From Henriciella sp. (GTDB lineage Bacteria > Pseudomonadota > Alphaproteobacteria > Caulobacterales > Hyphomonadaceae), in the NCBI GenBank assembly GCA_013214545.1, contig JABSQB010000016.1, positions 1 through 64,000 of the forward strand: a stretch of 64,000 bases of DNA, given 5' to 3'. Below, one piece after another: positions 48,669 to 56,497 of this stretch (position 1 is its first letter; every line of letters begins with the position of its first letter). Position numbers and translations under genes: made by a program. The notes beneath the pieces are model-generated. The model did no database searches. It had not been told where the DNA came from and worked only from the letters and a program-made list of their open reading frames with translations.

Positions 48669-50810
48669 ATGAGCGAACACTCTGGATTTGTGACGCTAAA
48701 TGTCGAGAGGACCAGCCTTGTCCTGAGCTGCGCCATCGGGGCGTCGCCGCGCGTTTTGTATTGGGGGCCGCGGCTTGCCAGCACGGATCCGGACCTGATC
48801 GCGTTGATGACAGACCGGCAGCACGCGCCTGGCGGTCCGGATCAGGAGATTAAAAGCTCGCTCTTAAATGAAACGGGTGTCGGTCTGGGCGGATTTGCCG
48901 GGTTTTCCGCGCATCGACAGGGCCGCGATTGGGCGACCTTGTTCAAGGTTACAGAGGTTCGGTCGCCAAGTCCGCAAAGCGCTGACATTGTCTGTGAGGA
49001 TCAGGTCACCCAGGTGCGCGCCATCGTCTCGATCGCGCTCGATCCCGACAGTGGCGTGATGACCTGCCAAACGCAGATTGAGAACTTCGCTGATACGGAT
49101 CTGTCGATCGATGCCTGCGCCGCGATGGTCTTGCCGCTCGATCCGCTCATGAGCCGGGTGTTTGGCTTCACGGGACGCTGGTCCGAAGAGTTCCAGCTGG
49201 AAGAGATTCCGCCATTCCAGGGCAGCTATGTACGTGAGAATAAGAAAGGCCGCACCTCTCATGACAGCTTTCCGGGCCTCATCGCAGGGACGCCAGAGAC
49301 GTGCGAGCAGGCCGGCGCCTGTTTCGCTTTCCATCTCGGCTGGAGCGGCAACCATCGCGCACGCGTCGATCGCCTCAGCGATGGCCGCGCCTTGGTGCAG
49401 ATGGGGGAGCTATTCCTGCCGGGTGAGGTGTCGCTCGCGGCTGGCGAGAGCTACCAGACACCGCCGCTCAATGCGGCTTTCTCGGACGCCGGATACAGCG
49501 CCTTGTCGCGGCAATTCCATCGCCACCTCAAGGGCGCGGTGATGGATGACCGGATCCGGCGCAAGCCGCGGCCGGTGCATTACAATACCTGGGAAGCGGT
49601 CTATTTCGATCATGATCATGACAAGCTCTTCGCGCTCGCCGACAAGGCTGCCGACATTGGCGCGGAGCGCTTCATTCTTGATGATGGCTGGTTCGGATCC
49701 CGGCGCAACGACAAGGCCGGGCTCGGCGACTGGTGGCCGTGTGAGGACGTTTATCCCGATGGGCTCGGACCGCTGATTGAGCATGTGACGAAGCTCGGCA
49801 TGGAGTTCGGCCTGTGGTTCGAGCCGGAAATGGTGAACCCCGACAGCGAGCTTTATCGCGCGCATCCCGACTGGGTGCTGCAGGCGCCGGGCGTGGAGCA
49901 GATTTCATCGCGCCATCAATATGTGCTGGACCTGACGCGCGACGACGTGAGCGCTTACCTGTTCGAGCGCCTGCACAAGCTGCTCTCCGCGCATCCGATC
50001 TCCTACATCAAGTGGGATATGAACCGCGACATTCATCATCCTGGAAGCGATGGACGTGCGGCAACGAGCCGTCAGACGCGGGCGGTCTATGCCCTGATTG
50101 ACCGGCTGCGTGCCGCCCATCCGGAGCTTGAAATCGAAAGCTGTTCGTCAGGCGGTGGCCGGGCCGATTATGGCATTCTGAAACGCACTGACCGGATCTG
50201 GACCTCCGACAGCAATGACGCGCTTGATCGCCAGAGAATCCAGCGCGGGGCATCGCACTTCTTTCCGCTTGAGGTGATGGGCGCCCATGTCGGCCCCCAG
50301 CGCTGTCACATTACCGGCCGGCGACTGAACATGCGGTTGCGTGTGGCGACAGCCCTGTTCGGGCATATGGGCATGGAGCTCGATTTGCTCAACGAGGAGG
50401 CGGCCGATCTGGACATCCTGAAAGCCGGCATCGCGCTGCACAAACAGTATCGACCGCTGATCCATTCCGGAGACCTTTTTCGCCTCGACACACCTGACCA
50501 TGTCAACGCCGTTGGCGTGATGGCAGAGGATCAGTCTCAGGCGCTGCTATCCTGGTGCAACCTGACCGGACATCGCGAAACCTTGCCCGGCAGGCTCTAT
50601 GTGCCGGGGCTTGATGTCAGCCGATCCTATCGCACGCGCATCGTCTGGCCGCAGCCTGCCAGGTCTGTGTCTCAGCCATCGGTACTGGACGCGCTGAACC
50701 TGACCGAGCAGGGCGCTGTGCTCCCCGGCGAAGCGCTCGCCCATGTGGGGTTGCAAGTGCCATTGCTGCACCCGGAAACCTGTCTCATCTATCATTTTGA
50801 GGCAGTTTGA
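48669..50810 (+). CDS. Alpha-galactosidase (GH36)
   Basis: A 713-residue GH36 enzyme cleaving alpha-galactosides such as raffinose or melibiose. Visible motifs are D-D-G-W-F-G-S-R-R near residue 345, L-G-D-W-W-P, the nucleophile Asp in Y-I-K-W-D-M-N-R near 450, C-S-S-G-G-G-R-A-D, and the acid/base Asp in W-T-S-D-S-N-D near 520. There is no signal peptide, so it acts in the cytoplasm on imported oligosaccharides. The ATG at 48669 follows a GAAGGTGAG ribosome site; an upstream open frame to 48612 overlaps the promoter. The GlpR gene lies 73 bases downstream on the same strand. Confidence 0.94.
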   Translation: MSEHSGFVTLNVERTSLVLSCAIGASPRVLYWGPRLASTDPDLIALMTDRQHAPGGPDQEIKSSLLNETGVGLGGFAGFSAHRQGRDWATLFKVTEVRSPSPQSADIVCEDQVTQVRAIVSIALDPDSGVMTCQTQIENFADTDLSIDACAAMVLPLDPLMSRVFGFTGRWSEEFQLEEIPPFQGSYVRENKKGRTSHDSFPGLIAGTPETCEQAGACFAFHLGWSGNHRARVDRLSDGRALVQMGELFLPGEVSLAAGESYQTPPLNAAFSDAGYSALSRQFHRHLKGAVMDDRIRRKPRPVHYNTWEAVYFDHDHDKLFALADKAADIGAERFILDDGWFGSRRNDKAGLGDWWPCEDVYPDGLGPLIEHVTKLGMEFGLWFEPEMVNPDSELYRAHPDWVLQAPGVEQISSRHQYVLDLTRDDVSAYLFERLHKLLSAHPISYIKWDMNRDIHHPGSDGRAATSRQTRAVYALIDRLRAAHPELEIESCSSGGGRADYGILKRTDRIWTSDSNDALDRQRIQRGASHFFPLEVMGAHVGPQRCHITGRRLNMRLRVATALFGHMGMELDLLNEEAADLDILKAGIALHKQYRPLIHSGDLFRLDTPDHVNAVGVMAEDQSQALLSWCNLTGHRETLPGRLYVPGLDVSRSYRTRIVWPQPARSVSQPSVLDALNLTEQGAVLPGEALAHVGLQVPLLHPETCLIYHFEAV

Positions 50811-50883
50811 TCTGCAACTGCTTGTTCAAGAAGGGCGGCGCGCATGCAAGACTTAGGGACGACATGGATGAAAGTGGGCTGAA

Positions 50884-51669
50884 ATGAGTGACGCTGACCT
50901 CGCCAATCTTCCCGGGCGGCAGAAAGAGATTCTCGAGCTGATCCGGTCTCAGGGTTATGTTGCGACCGAGCAGTTGGTGCGCCATTTCGGCGTAACCCCG
51001 CAAACCATCCGGCGCGACATCAATTTGCTCTGCGAACTGGACCTGATTGAGCGCTTCCATGGCGGCGCTGGCCGGATCGGGAATGCCTACAACCAGCCGT
51101 ATCAGGATCGCCTGCAGGAAGGCATGGACGGCAAACGCAAGATTGCCCGCATGGTGGCCGCGCGCATTCCTGACGGGGCATCGCTGTTCCTGAACATCGG
51201 CACGACCACAGAAGCGCTGGCCGCCGAGCTGGTCGGGCGCAACGATCTGCGCATCGTCACCAACAATATCAACATTGCCAATATGATGCGCGAGACCGAT
51301 GGCTCAGACGTGATGATTGCGGGCGGTTTCGTGCGCCAGTCGGATGGCGGCATTGTCGGCGAGGCGACGACAGAATTCCTCAAACAGTTTCGGCTCGATA
51401 TCGGCGTGATCGGCATTAGCGGCATCGACGAGGATGGCACGTTGCTCGACTTTGATTATCAGGAAATCCGGTCCGCGCAGGCGATCATTCAAAATTCGCG
51501 CACCGTCTATCTGGTCGCTGATGCGTCAAAGTTTGGCCGGCGCGCCATGGTGCGTCTTGGCGACTATTCAGACATCGATCACCTGTTCACCGACAAGACA
51601 CCGCCAACAGCGTTCCTGCGCGCCATCCAGGACGCGGATATGGAGCTCCATATCGCGAGCGACAGCTAG
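50884..51669 (+). CDS. glpR: DeoR-family repressor, GlpR type
   Basis: A 261-residue DeoR-family regulator. N-terminal helix-turn-helix G-Y-V-A-T-E-Q-L-V-R-H-F-G-V-T-P-Q-T-I-R-R-D near residues 20-42, then a sugar-phosphate-binding DeoRC domain: I-G-T-T-T-E-A-L-A, R-I-V-T-N-N-I-N-I-A-N, G-G-I-V-G-E-A-T and L-D-I-G-V-I-G-I-S-G-I-D-E-D-G. By memory this tracks E. coli GlpR almost throughout, which responds to glycerol 3-phosphate. Palindromes near glpD/glpK fit the GlpR consensus. It sits behind the alpha-galactosidase gene, so it may also affect the galactoside genes. It overlaps the convergent symporter gene by 4 bases. Confidence 0.9.
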   Translation: MSDADLANLPGRQKEILELIRSQGYVATEQLVRHFGVTPQTIRRDINLLCELDLIERFHGGAGRIGNAYNQPYQDRLQEGMDGKRKIARMVAARIPDGASLFLNIGTTTEALAAELVGRNDLRIVTNNINIANMMRETDGSDVMIAGGFVRQSDGGIVGEATTEFLKQFRLDIGVIGISGIDEDGTLLDFDYQEIRSAQAIIQNSRTVYLVADASKFGRRAMVRLGDYSDIDHLFTDKTPPTAFLRAIQDADMELHIASDS

Positions 51670-53234
51670 TCTTTTAACGGCGCTGCGGTGGCTGACGGCG
51701 CGCCAATTGTGAACTCAGCTTTGCGCCCAAAGACCAGGAGATTGGTCGCCAGTGCGGTGCCAATGCTCACCATCAGCGTCACGAACATATAGTGGATATA
51801 GTGAATGCCAGCGAGCGTCGCGCCCAGGCCTTGCTCCGGCGAAACGCCGACATATCGATATAGATTGAAGCTGAAGATCGCGTAGACCAGCACGCCGGTG
51901 ATCACGCCAATAATGGCCGACCAGGCGCTGACATTTCGAAACGCCAAGCCGACGATAAAGGCTGACAGGATCGGCATTGAGAGCAGTCCATAAAGCTGCT
52001 GCACCGTATTGATGATGCTCTCTTGCGACGCAAATATCGGGACCAGCGCAATCGCGAGCACGGTCATCGCGATGGACACAAACATGCTCAGTTTCGGCAC
52101 ATCGCGGGCTTCATCCACATAGGCTTCATGCACGTCGCAGACATAGAGCGCTGCCGACGCGTTGAGGATCGAATTGAAGGTGGTGAGCACGGCAGCGGCG
52201 AGGGCGGCCGCGAAGGTGCCGGACAGGATGGGTGGCAGGATATCGCCAACGATCATGCCATACGCGGCGTCACCAACATCGCCATAAAGCTTGTAAGCCA
52301 CGACGCCGGGAAGGACCACGATCACCGGAACGATGAGCAGGCGAATGCCCGCTGCAGCGAGGATCCCTTTGCGCGCTTCTTCCACGCTGGGCGAGGCCAT
52401 CGCGCGCTGTGTGATGGTCTGATTAGTGCTCCAGTAGAAGATCTGAATAAAGATCATGCCGGTCAGCAATGTGTGCCAGGGGATAGGCGTCTCGCTGCCA
52501 TCTTCGAGCTTGTCGCCAAGGAACATGTTCATCCGCTCCGCCGGGACGCCAGAAAAGTCCCAATTGATCGCGTTGAGTGCGAGGATCACAACCAGAACTG
52601 CAAGTGAGAGGATCAACACGCCGCTATACGTGTCGGACACAGCAACCGCGCGTAGACCGCCGAGGATGGCATAGAGCGCACCGACAATGGCGAAGGCGAT
52701 CGACATGATCAGGATGGTCGAATCGACCTCAATGGCGGTGCCGGTAAACAGGCGCTCGCCAAACAGGTTTGAGAAGTCCGCCCCGGTCGTCGACTTCAGA
52801 AACAGGGAGCCGCCATACAGGATGGCTGGCAGGAAGATGAAGAGATTGCCGAGCAGGAACAGCACCGAAATCAAAGCGCGGATATGCTTGTTGTCATACT
52901 TGCGCTGAAGAAGCTCGGTCGTCGTTGTACAATTGTTGCGGTAATAGATCGGGATGAAGACGAAGGCCAGGATCAGCAGACCGACCACAGCGGCAAGCTC
53001 CCACCAGGCCAGCAGCAGCATCTGATTGCCGTTCATGCCCACCAATTGATCCGTCGACAGATTGGTCAGCGTGATCGACCCCGCGACGAAGTACCAGCTG
53101 AGCCCACCATTTGCGAGGAAGTAATCGTGGTCAGAGCCGCGATCCCCCGCCGGGGCGTTGCGACAGCTGAGATAAGTCAGACCGCCAATTGCGGCGGTGA
53201 TGAAGATAAATACGCCGACCTGAACTGGATCCAT
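51666..53234 (-). CDS. Sodium:solute symporter (SGLT-like)
   Basis: A 522-residue SSS-family transporter with about 14 hydrophobic helices. By my alignment from memory to the Vibrio galactose symporter vSGLT, several galactose ligands are kept: Asn and Gln in T-N-L-S-T-D-Q (N64, Q69), Glu in W-W-E-L (E88) and Tyr in F-Y-W (Y263), while Lys294 is Arg (G-I-R-L-L). This favours a sugar substrate, probably galactose or galactosides. The ATG at 53234 has GGGAGGC upstream (a TTG at 53252 is the alternative). It starts 27 bases after the glpD stop, so it is likely co-transcribed with glpD, which also leaves glycerol as a possible substrate. Confidence 0.88.
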   Translation of the reverse strand: MDPVQVGVFIFITAAIGGLTYLSCRNAPAGDRGSDHDYFLANGGLSWYFVAGSITLTNLSTDQLVGMNGNQMLLLAWWELAAVVGLLILAFVFIPIYYRNNCTTTTELLQRKYDNKHIRALISVLFLLGNLFIFLPAILYGGSLFLKSTTGADFSNLFGERLFTGTAIEVDSTILIMSIAFAIVGALYAILGGLRAVAVSDTYSGVLILSLAVLVVILALNAINWDFSGVPAERMNMFLGDKLEDGSETPIPWHTLLTGMIFIQIFYWSTNQTITQRAMASPSVEEARKGILAAAGIRLLIVPVIVVLPGVVAYKLYGDVGDAAYGMIVGDILPPILSGTFAAALAAAVLTTFNSILNASAALYVCDVHEAYVDEARDVPKLSMFVSIAMTVLAIALVPIFASQESIINTVQQLYGLLSMPILSAFIVGLAFRNVSAWSAIIGVITGVLVYAIFSFNLYRYVGVSPEQGLGATLAGIHYIHYMFVTLMVSIGTALATNLLVFGRKAEFTIGAPSATAAPLKD

Positions 53235-53261
53235 ATCGATGCTGCCTCCCAAGCAGAGCGT

Positions 53262-54776
53262 TTATGTCTCTATCCGCGCCGATGACGCAACATGGCGCGC
53301 TTGTAAATGTGTTCTCAGACCGGCGATCTCAGCATCTGTCAGATGCAAGCCAAGCTTGGTCCGGCGCCAGAGAATGTCTTCAGCCGTGCGGGCGAATTCC
53401 TGCTCGAGAAGGTAATCAATTTCGCACTGATACAGACCCCCGCCATAAGCGGCTCCAAGATCGCTCTCTGAATTTGCACCCGCCAGAAGCGTGTGAATGC
53501 AGGTGCCATAAGTCCGCGCCAATCGCTCACGCGTCGCCGCCGCAAGCCACGGATACGCCTCGGTGCACTGACGCGCGAACGCGGCAAAGTCAGCGTCCGG
53601 AATGTCGCCGCCAGGCAGCGGGGCGGCGGCGGTCCATTCTGTTCCCGGCACGGTAAGATCGGGCTGCAGCGCTTTCAGCGCGTCTTCGGCGAGTTTTCGG
53701 TAGGTTGTGATCTTGCCGCCAATCACGGAGAGGAATGGCGCATCGCCCTGATCCTGGCGCTTCAGGACATAATCGCGGGTGACGGAGGAGGCGTCTTCGG
53801 CCTGATCTTCAAACAGAGGACGAACGCCGGAATAAGTCGACACAACATCGGCTGCGCTGATGCGTTTCTCGAAATACTGATTGGCGAGATCGCAAAGGTA
53901 TTCGACCTCCTCGGATGAAGCTTGGACCTGGTTCAGGTCGCCCTCAAAGGAGAGATCGGTTGTGCCGATCAGCGTGAAGCGGCCATCTTCGTAGGGGATC
54001 GCGAACACCACGCGGCCATCGCCTGCCTGAAAGATGAAGCAGCGTTCGTCGTCGAACAGCTTGGGCACAATGATGTGGCTGCCTTTGACCAGTCGGACCT
54101 GGCGGGCATTGGAGGCTTTGACCTGCGCTGTGCTCGCAATCTGATCGACCCAGGGACCCGCGGCATTGATGATGGCCTTGGCTTCGACCTGGATGTCAGA
54201 GCCGTCCTCCTCACGCAGCGTCGCGGTCCAGTGGTCGCCGTTTTGTTGGATGGCGGTGCACTCTGTGCGGGTCATTATGGTCGCGCCGAGTTGCTTGGCG
54301 TCCATGGCGTTGAGCACGACCAGTCTGGCGTCCTCAACCCAGCAATCTGAATACTCAAACCCCTTGGTGAATTCCGGCTTCAACGGGGCGAAGACCTCGC
54401 TATTGGTGCGCGTCCGGGTCTTGGTTGCTGGCAGGAGTTTGCGACCGCCCAGATGATCGTAAAGGAACAGGCCGAGGCGGATCAGCCAGGACGGACGCAG
54501 CTCTTTATGGTGTGGAAGCACAAAACGTAGAGGCCAGATGATATGCGGCGCCGCGCGCAGCAGAACTTCGCGTTCTTTCAGCGCCTTTCTAACCAGCGCA
54601 AAGTCATAGTGTTCGAGATAGCGCAGTCCGCCATGGATCAGCTTGGTGCTGGCAGATGAGGTGTGCGAGGCCAGATCATCCTTCTCACAGAGCAGGACGT
54701 TCAGCCCGCGCCCGGCCGCATCGCGCGCAATCCCCGCCCCGTTAATACCGCCGCCAATGATCAGAATATCGTACAA
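53262..54776 (-). CDS. glpD: Glycerol-3-phosphate dehydrogenase (aerobic, FAD)
   Basis: A 504-residue membrane-associated flavoprotein oxidising glycerol 3-phosphate to dihydroxyacetone phosphate and passing electrons to quinone. N-terminal FAD loop I-I-G-G-G-I-N-G-A-G-I-A-R-D-A-A-G-R, then T-S-S-A-S-T-K-L-I-H-G-G-L-R-Y-L-E near residue 40, and a C-terminal DAO_C helical domain. Length matches E. coli GlpD. The start is a TTG at 54776 (T-Y-D-I-L frame) with only a weak ribosome site. Divergent from glpK; the symporter gene follows 27 bases downstream. Confidence 0.95.
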   Translation of the reverse strand: MYDILIIGGGINGAGIARDAAGRGLNVLLCEKDDLASHTSSASTKLIHGGLRYLEHYDFALVRKALKEREVLLRAAPHIIWPLRFVLPHHKELRPSWLIRLGLFLYDHLGGRKLLPATKTRTRTNSEVFAPLKPEFTKGFEYSDCWVEDARLVVLNAMDAKQLGATIMTRTECTAIQQNGDHWTATLREEDGSDIQVEAKAIINAAGPWVDQIASTAQVKASNARQVRLVKGSHIIVPKLFDDERCFIFQAGDGRVVFAIPYEDGRFTLIGTTDLSFEGDLNQVQASSEEVEYLCDLANQYFEKRISAADVVSTYSGVRPLFEDQAEDASSVTRDYVLKRQDQGDAPFLSVIGGKITTYRKLAEDALKALQPDLTVPGTEWTAAAPLPGGDIPDADFAAFARQCTEAYPWLAAATRERLARTYGTCIHTLLAGANSESDLGAAYGGGLYQCEIDYLLEQEFARTAEDILWRRTKLGLHLTDAEIAGLRTHLQARHVASSARIET

Positions 54777-54822
54777 GATGCTGGCCCTATCACTTCAGCT
54801 CCGTACATAGGGTGCGCCGCAA

Positions 54823-54838
54823 TGTTCGTAAACGATAA
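54823..54838. promoter_or_regulatory. GlpR-like operator on glpD side
   Basis: TGTTCG-TAAA-CGATAA differs from the consensus TGTTCG-n4-CGAACA at two positions in the right half. It lies 47 bases from the glpD start codon, where it could block that promoter. Confidence 0.6.
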
Positions 54839-54895
54839 AAGTAAGCGCGTTTTCGAATATTTGAATGCGATTTCAAAGCCCGTACCGCTGGGCGG

Positions 54896-54930
54896 TTGAC
54901 ACTCAGGGCAGGCTTGTTCGAATACGAACA
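54896..54930 (+). promoter_or_regulatory. glpK promoter with GlpR-like operator
   Basis: A -35 box TTGACA (54896-54901) is followed at -10 distance by the perfect 16-bp palindrome TGTTCGAATACGAACA (54915-54930), which fits the E. coli GlpR site as I recall it (TGTTCG-n4-CGAACA). Binding would cover the -10 region. The glpK ATG is 42 bases downstream. Confidence 0.85.
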
Positions 54931-54971
54931 CAAAAGCGCGTCCCCAAAACAGCGCGCGCAGGGAGGAATAG

Positions 54972-56465
54972 ATGTCAGACCCAGATCTCATCCTGGTGAT
55001 TGATGAAGGTACGACCTCAACGCGAGCGATCGCCTTTGATGGTGACTTTCAGCCGGTTGCCGTCGCTCAGGCGGAAGTGCCGCTCAGCTATCCGGACGAT
55101 GGCTGGGTCGAACAGGATGGCCAGGAGATCTGGGACAAGACGCTCCAGGTCTGCCAGGACGTGATCGCTCAGATTGGCGGCGCCGAGCGCATCGCCGGGA
55201 TCGGCATCACCAATCAACGCGAGACGACCCTGATCTGGGACCGCGCCACATCGCAGCCGATTGCGCCGGCAATCATCTGGCAGGACCGCCGCACGGCGGA
55301 GCGCTGTGATCAGCTCAAAGCAGCCGGTCATGAGGCCAAGGTGCAGCAGGAAACGGGCTTGTTGATTGATCCCTATTTCTCCGGCACCAAAGCCGCCTGG
55401 CTGCTCGACAATGTTGACGGCGCGCGGACGCGGGCTGAGGCGGGCGAGCTCGCTTTTGGGACTGTCGATACTTATCTGATCTGGCGCCTGACTGGCGGCG
55501 CGGTGCACGCCACGGATATGACCAATGCCTCGCGCACACTGCTCTATCCGCTGAACATCTCGCCGGATGCTGGTTGGTCGACGGCGATGCTGGAGCTGCT
55601 CAATGTGCCCGCCAGCCTGTTGCCAGAGGTCAAGCCGAGCGGCGCCCGTTTCGGGGCCACAGACCCAGCGCTGTTCGGACGTGCGATCCCGATCCTGTCA
55701 GCGATTGGCGACCAGCAGGCGGCCCTGGTCGGGCAGGGCTGTCTCGCCCCGCAAACGGCGAAGATTACCTATGGCACCGGCGCGTTTCTGGTTGCCAATA
55801 CCGGAGCCGAGATTCCGAAATCGGAAAACCGCCTGCTTGGAACGCTCGGCTATGGCATTGAGGGCGGCGGCGCGGCCTACGCGCTGGAGGGCGCGATCTT
55901 CAATGCCGGAACCGTCATTCAATGGCTGCGTGATGAACTCGGATTGATTGCCGATGCGGCGCAGTCAGAAGAGATGGCGGAGGGCCTGGACGACAATGCC
56001 GGTGTCTATCTTGTGCCTGGATTTACCGGGCTCGGCGCGCCGCATTGGGACGCGAATGCGCGCGGCACCGTGACCGGGCTGACGCGGGCAGCGAGCGCCG
56101 CGCACCTGGTTCGGGCCGGACTGGAATCAGCGGCCTATCAAACCCGCGATTTGCTGACCGCCTTCGCGGCGGACGGCGCAGACGTGGCCTTGCTGCGCGT
56201 GGATGGCGGTATGGCGGCCAATGACTGGCTGATGCAGTTCATTGCCGACATTTGCGACCGCCCGGTCGAGCGTCCCGATTTCATGGAGATGACCGCCCTT
56301 GGCGCAGCCGCTCTGGCGGGCATGCAGCTCGGCTGGGTCACCGAAGCCGCGTGGGCCGCGCGCACAGCGCCGGGTCGCCGCTTTGAACCCAACATGTCTG
56401 ATGATCTGCGAAACACGCTCGTCAAAGGCTGGCAACGCGCCCTTAAACAGACGCTGACGACTTAG
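54972..56465 (+). CDS. glpK: Glycerol kinase
   Basis: A 497-residue FGGY kinase making glycerol 3-phosphate from glycerol and ATP. Motifs are D-E-G-T-T-S-T-R-A-I at residues ~9-18, the family Q-E-T-G segment near 125, G-L-G-A-P-H-W-D-A-N-A-R-G near 355 and V-D-G-G-M-A-A-N-D-W-L-M-Q near 410. The length is typical. A GGAGGAA ribosome site lies 4 bases before the ATG. The product is both the GlpD substrate and the probable GlpR inducer. No glycerol facilitator gene (glpF) is visible. Confidence 0.96.
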   Translation: MSDPDLILVIDEGTTSTRAIAFDGDFQPVAVAQAEVPLSYPDDGWVEQDGQEIWDKTLQVCQDVIAQIGGAERIAGIGITNQRETTLIWDRATSQPIAPAIIWQDRRTAERCDQLKAAGHEAKVQQETGLLIDPYFSGTKAAWLLDNVDGARTRAEAGELAFGTVDTYLIWRLTGGAVHATDMTNASRTLLYPLNISPDAGWSTAMLELLNVPASLLPEVKPSGARFGATDPALFGRAIPILSAIGDQQAALVGQGCLAPQTAKITYGTGAFLVANTGAEIPKSENRLLGTLGYGIEGGGAAYALEGAIFNAGTVIQWLRDELGLIADAAQSEEMAEGLDDNAGVYLVPGFTGLGAPHWDANARGTVTGLTRAASAAHLVRAGLESAAYQTRDLLTAFAADGADVALLRVDGGMAANDWLMQFIADICDRPVERPDFMEMTALGAAALAGMQLGWVTEAAWAARTAPGRRFEPNMSDDLRNTLVKGWQRALKQTLTT

Positions 56466-56470
56466 AAGAG

Positions 56471-56497
56471 CTGCTCGCGCTAAACCGATGCGAGCAG
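56471..56497. terminator. Weak hairpin between convergent glpK and putA
   Basis: An 8-bp inverted repeat CTGCTCGC (56471-56478) / GCGAGCAG (56490-56497) with an 11-base loop spans the glpK end and the last putA codons. No T-run; it may act as a modest bidirectional terminator. Confidence 0.3.

Noticed and set aside
54850-54865. Third GlpR-like site in the glpD-glpK gap (TTTTCGAATATTTGAA)
   Set aside because: Only the left half resembles the operator; the right half matches almost nowhere.
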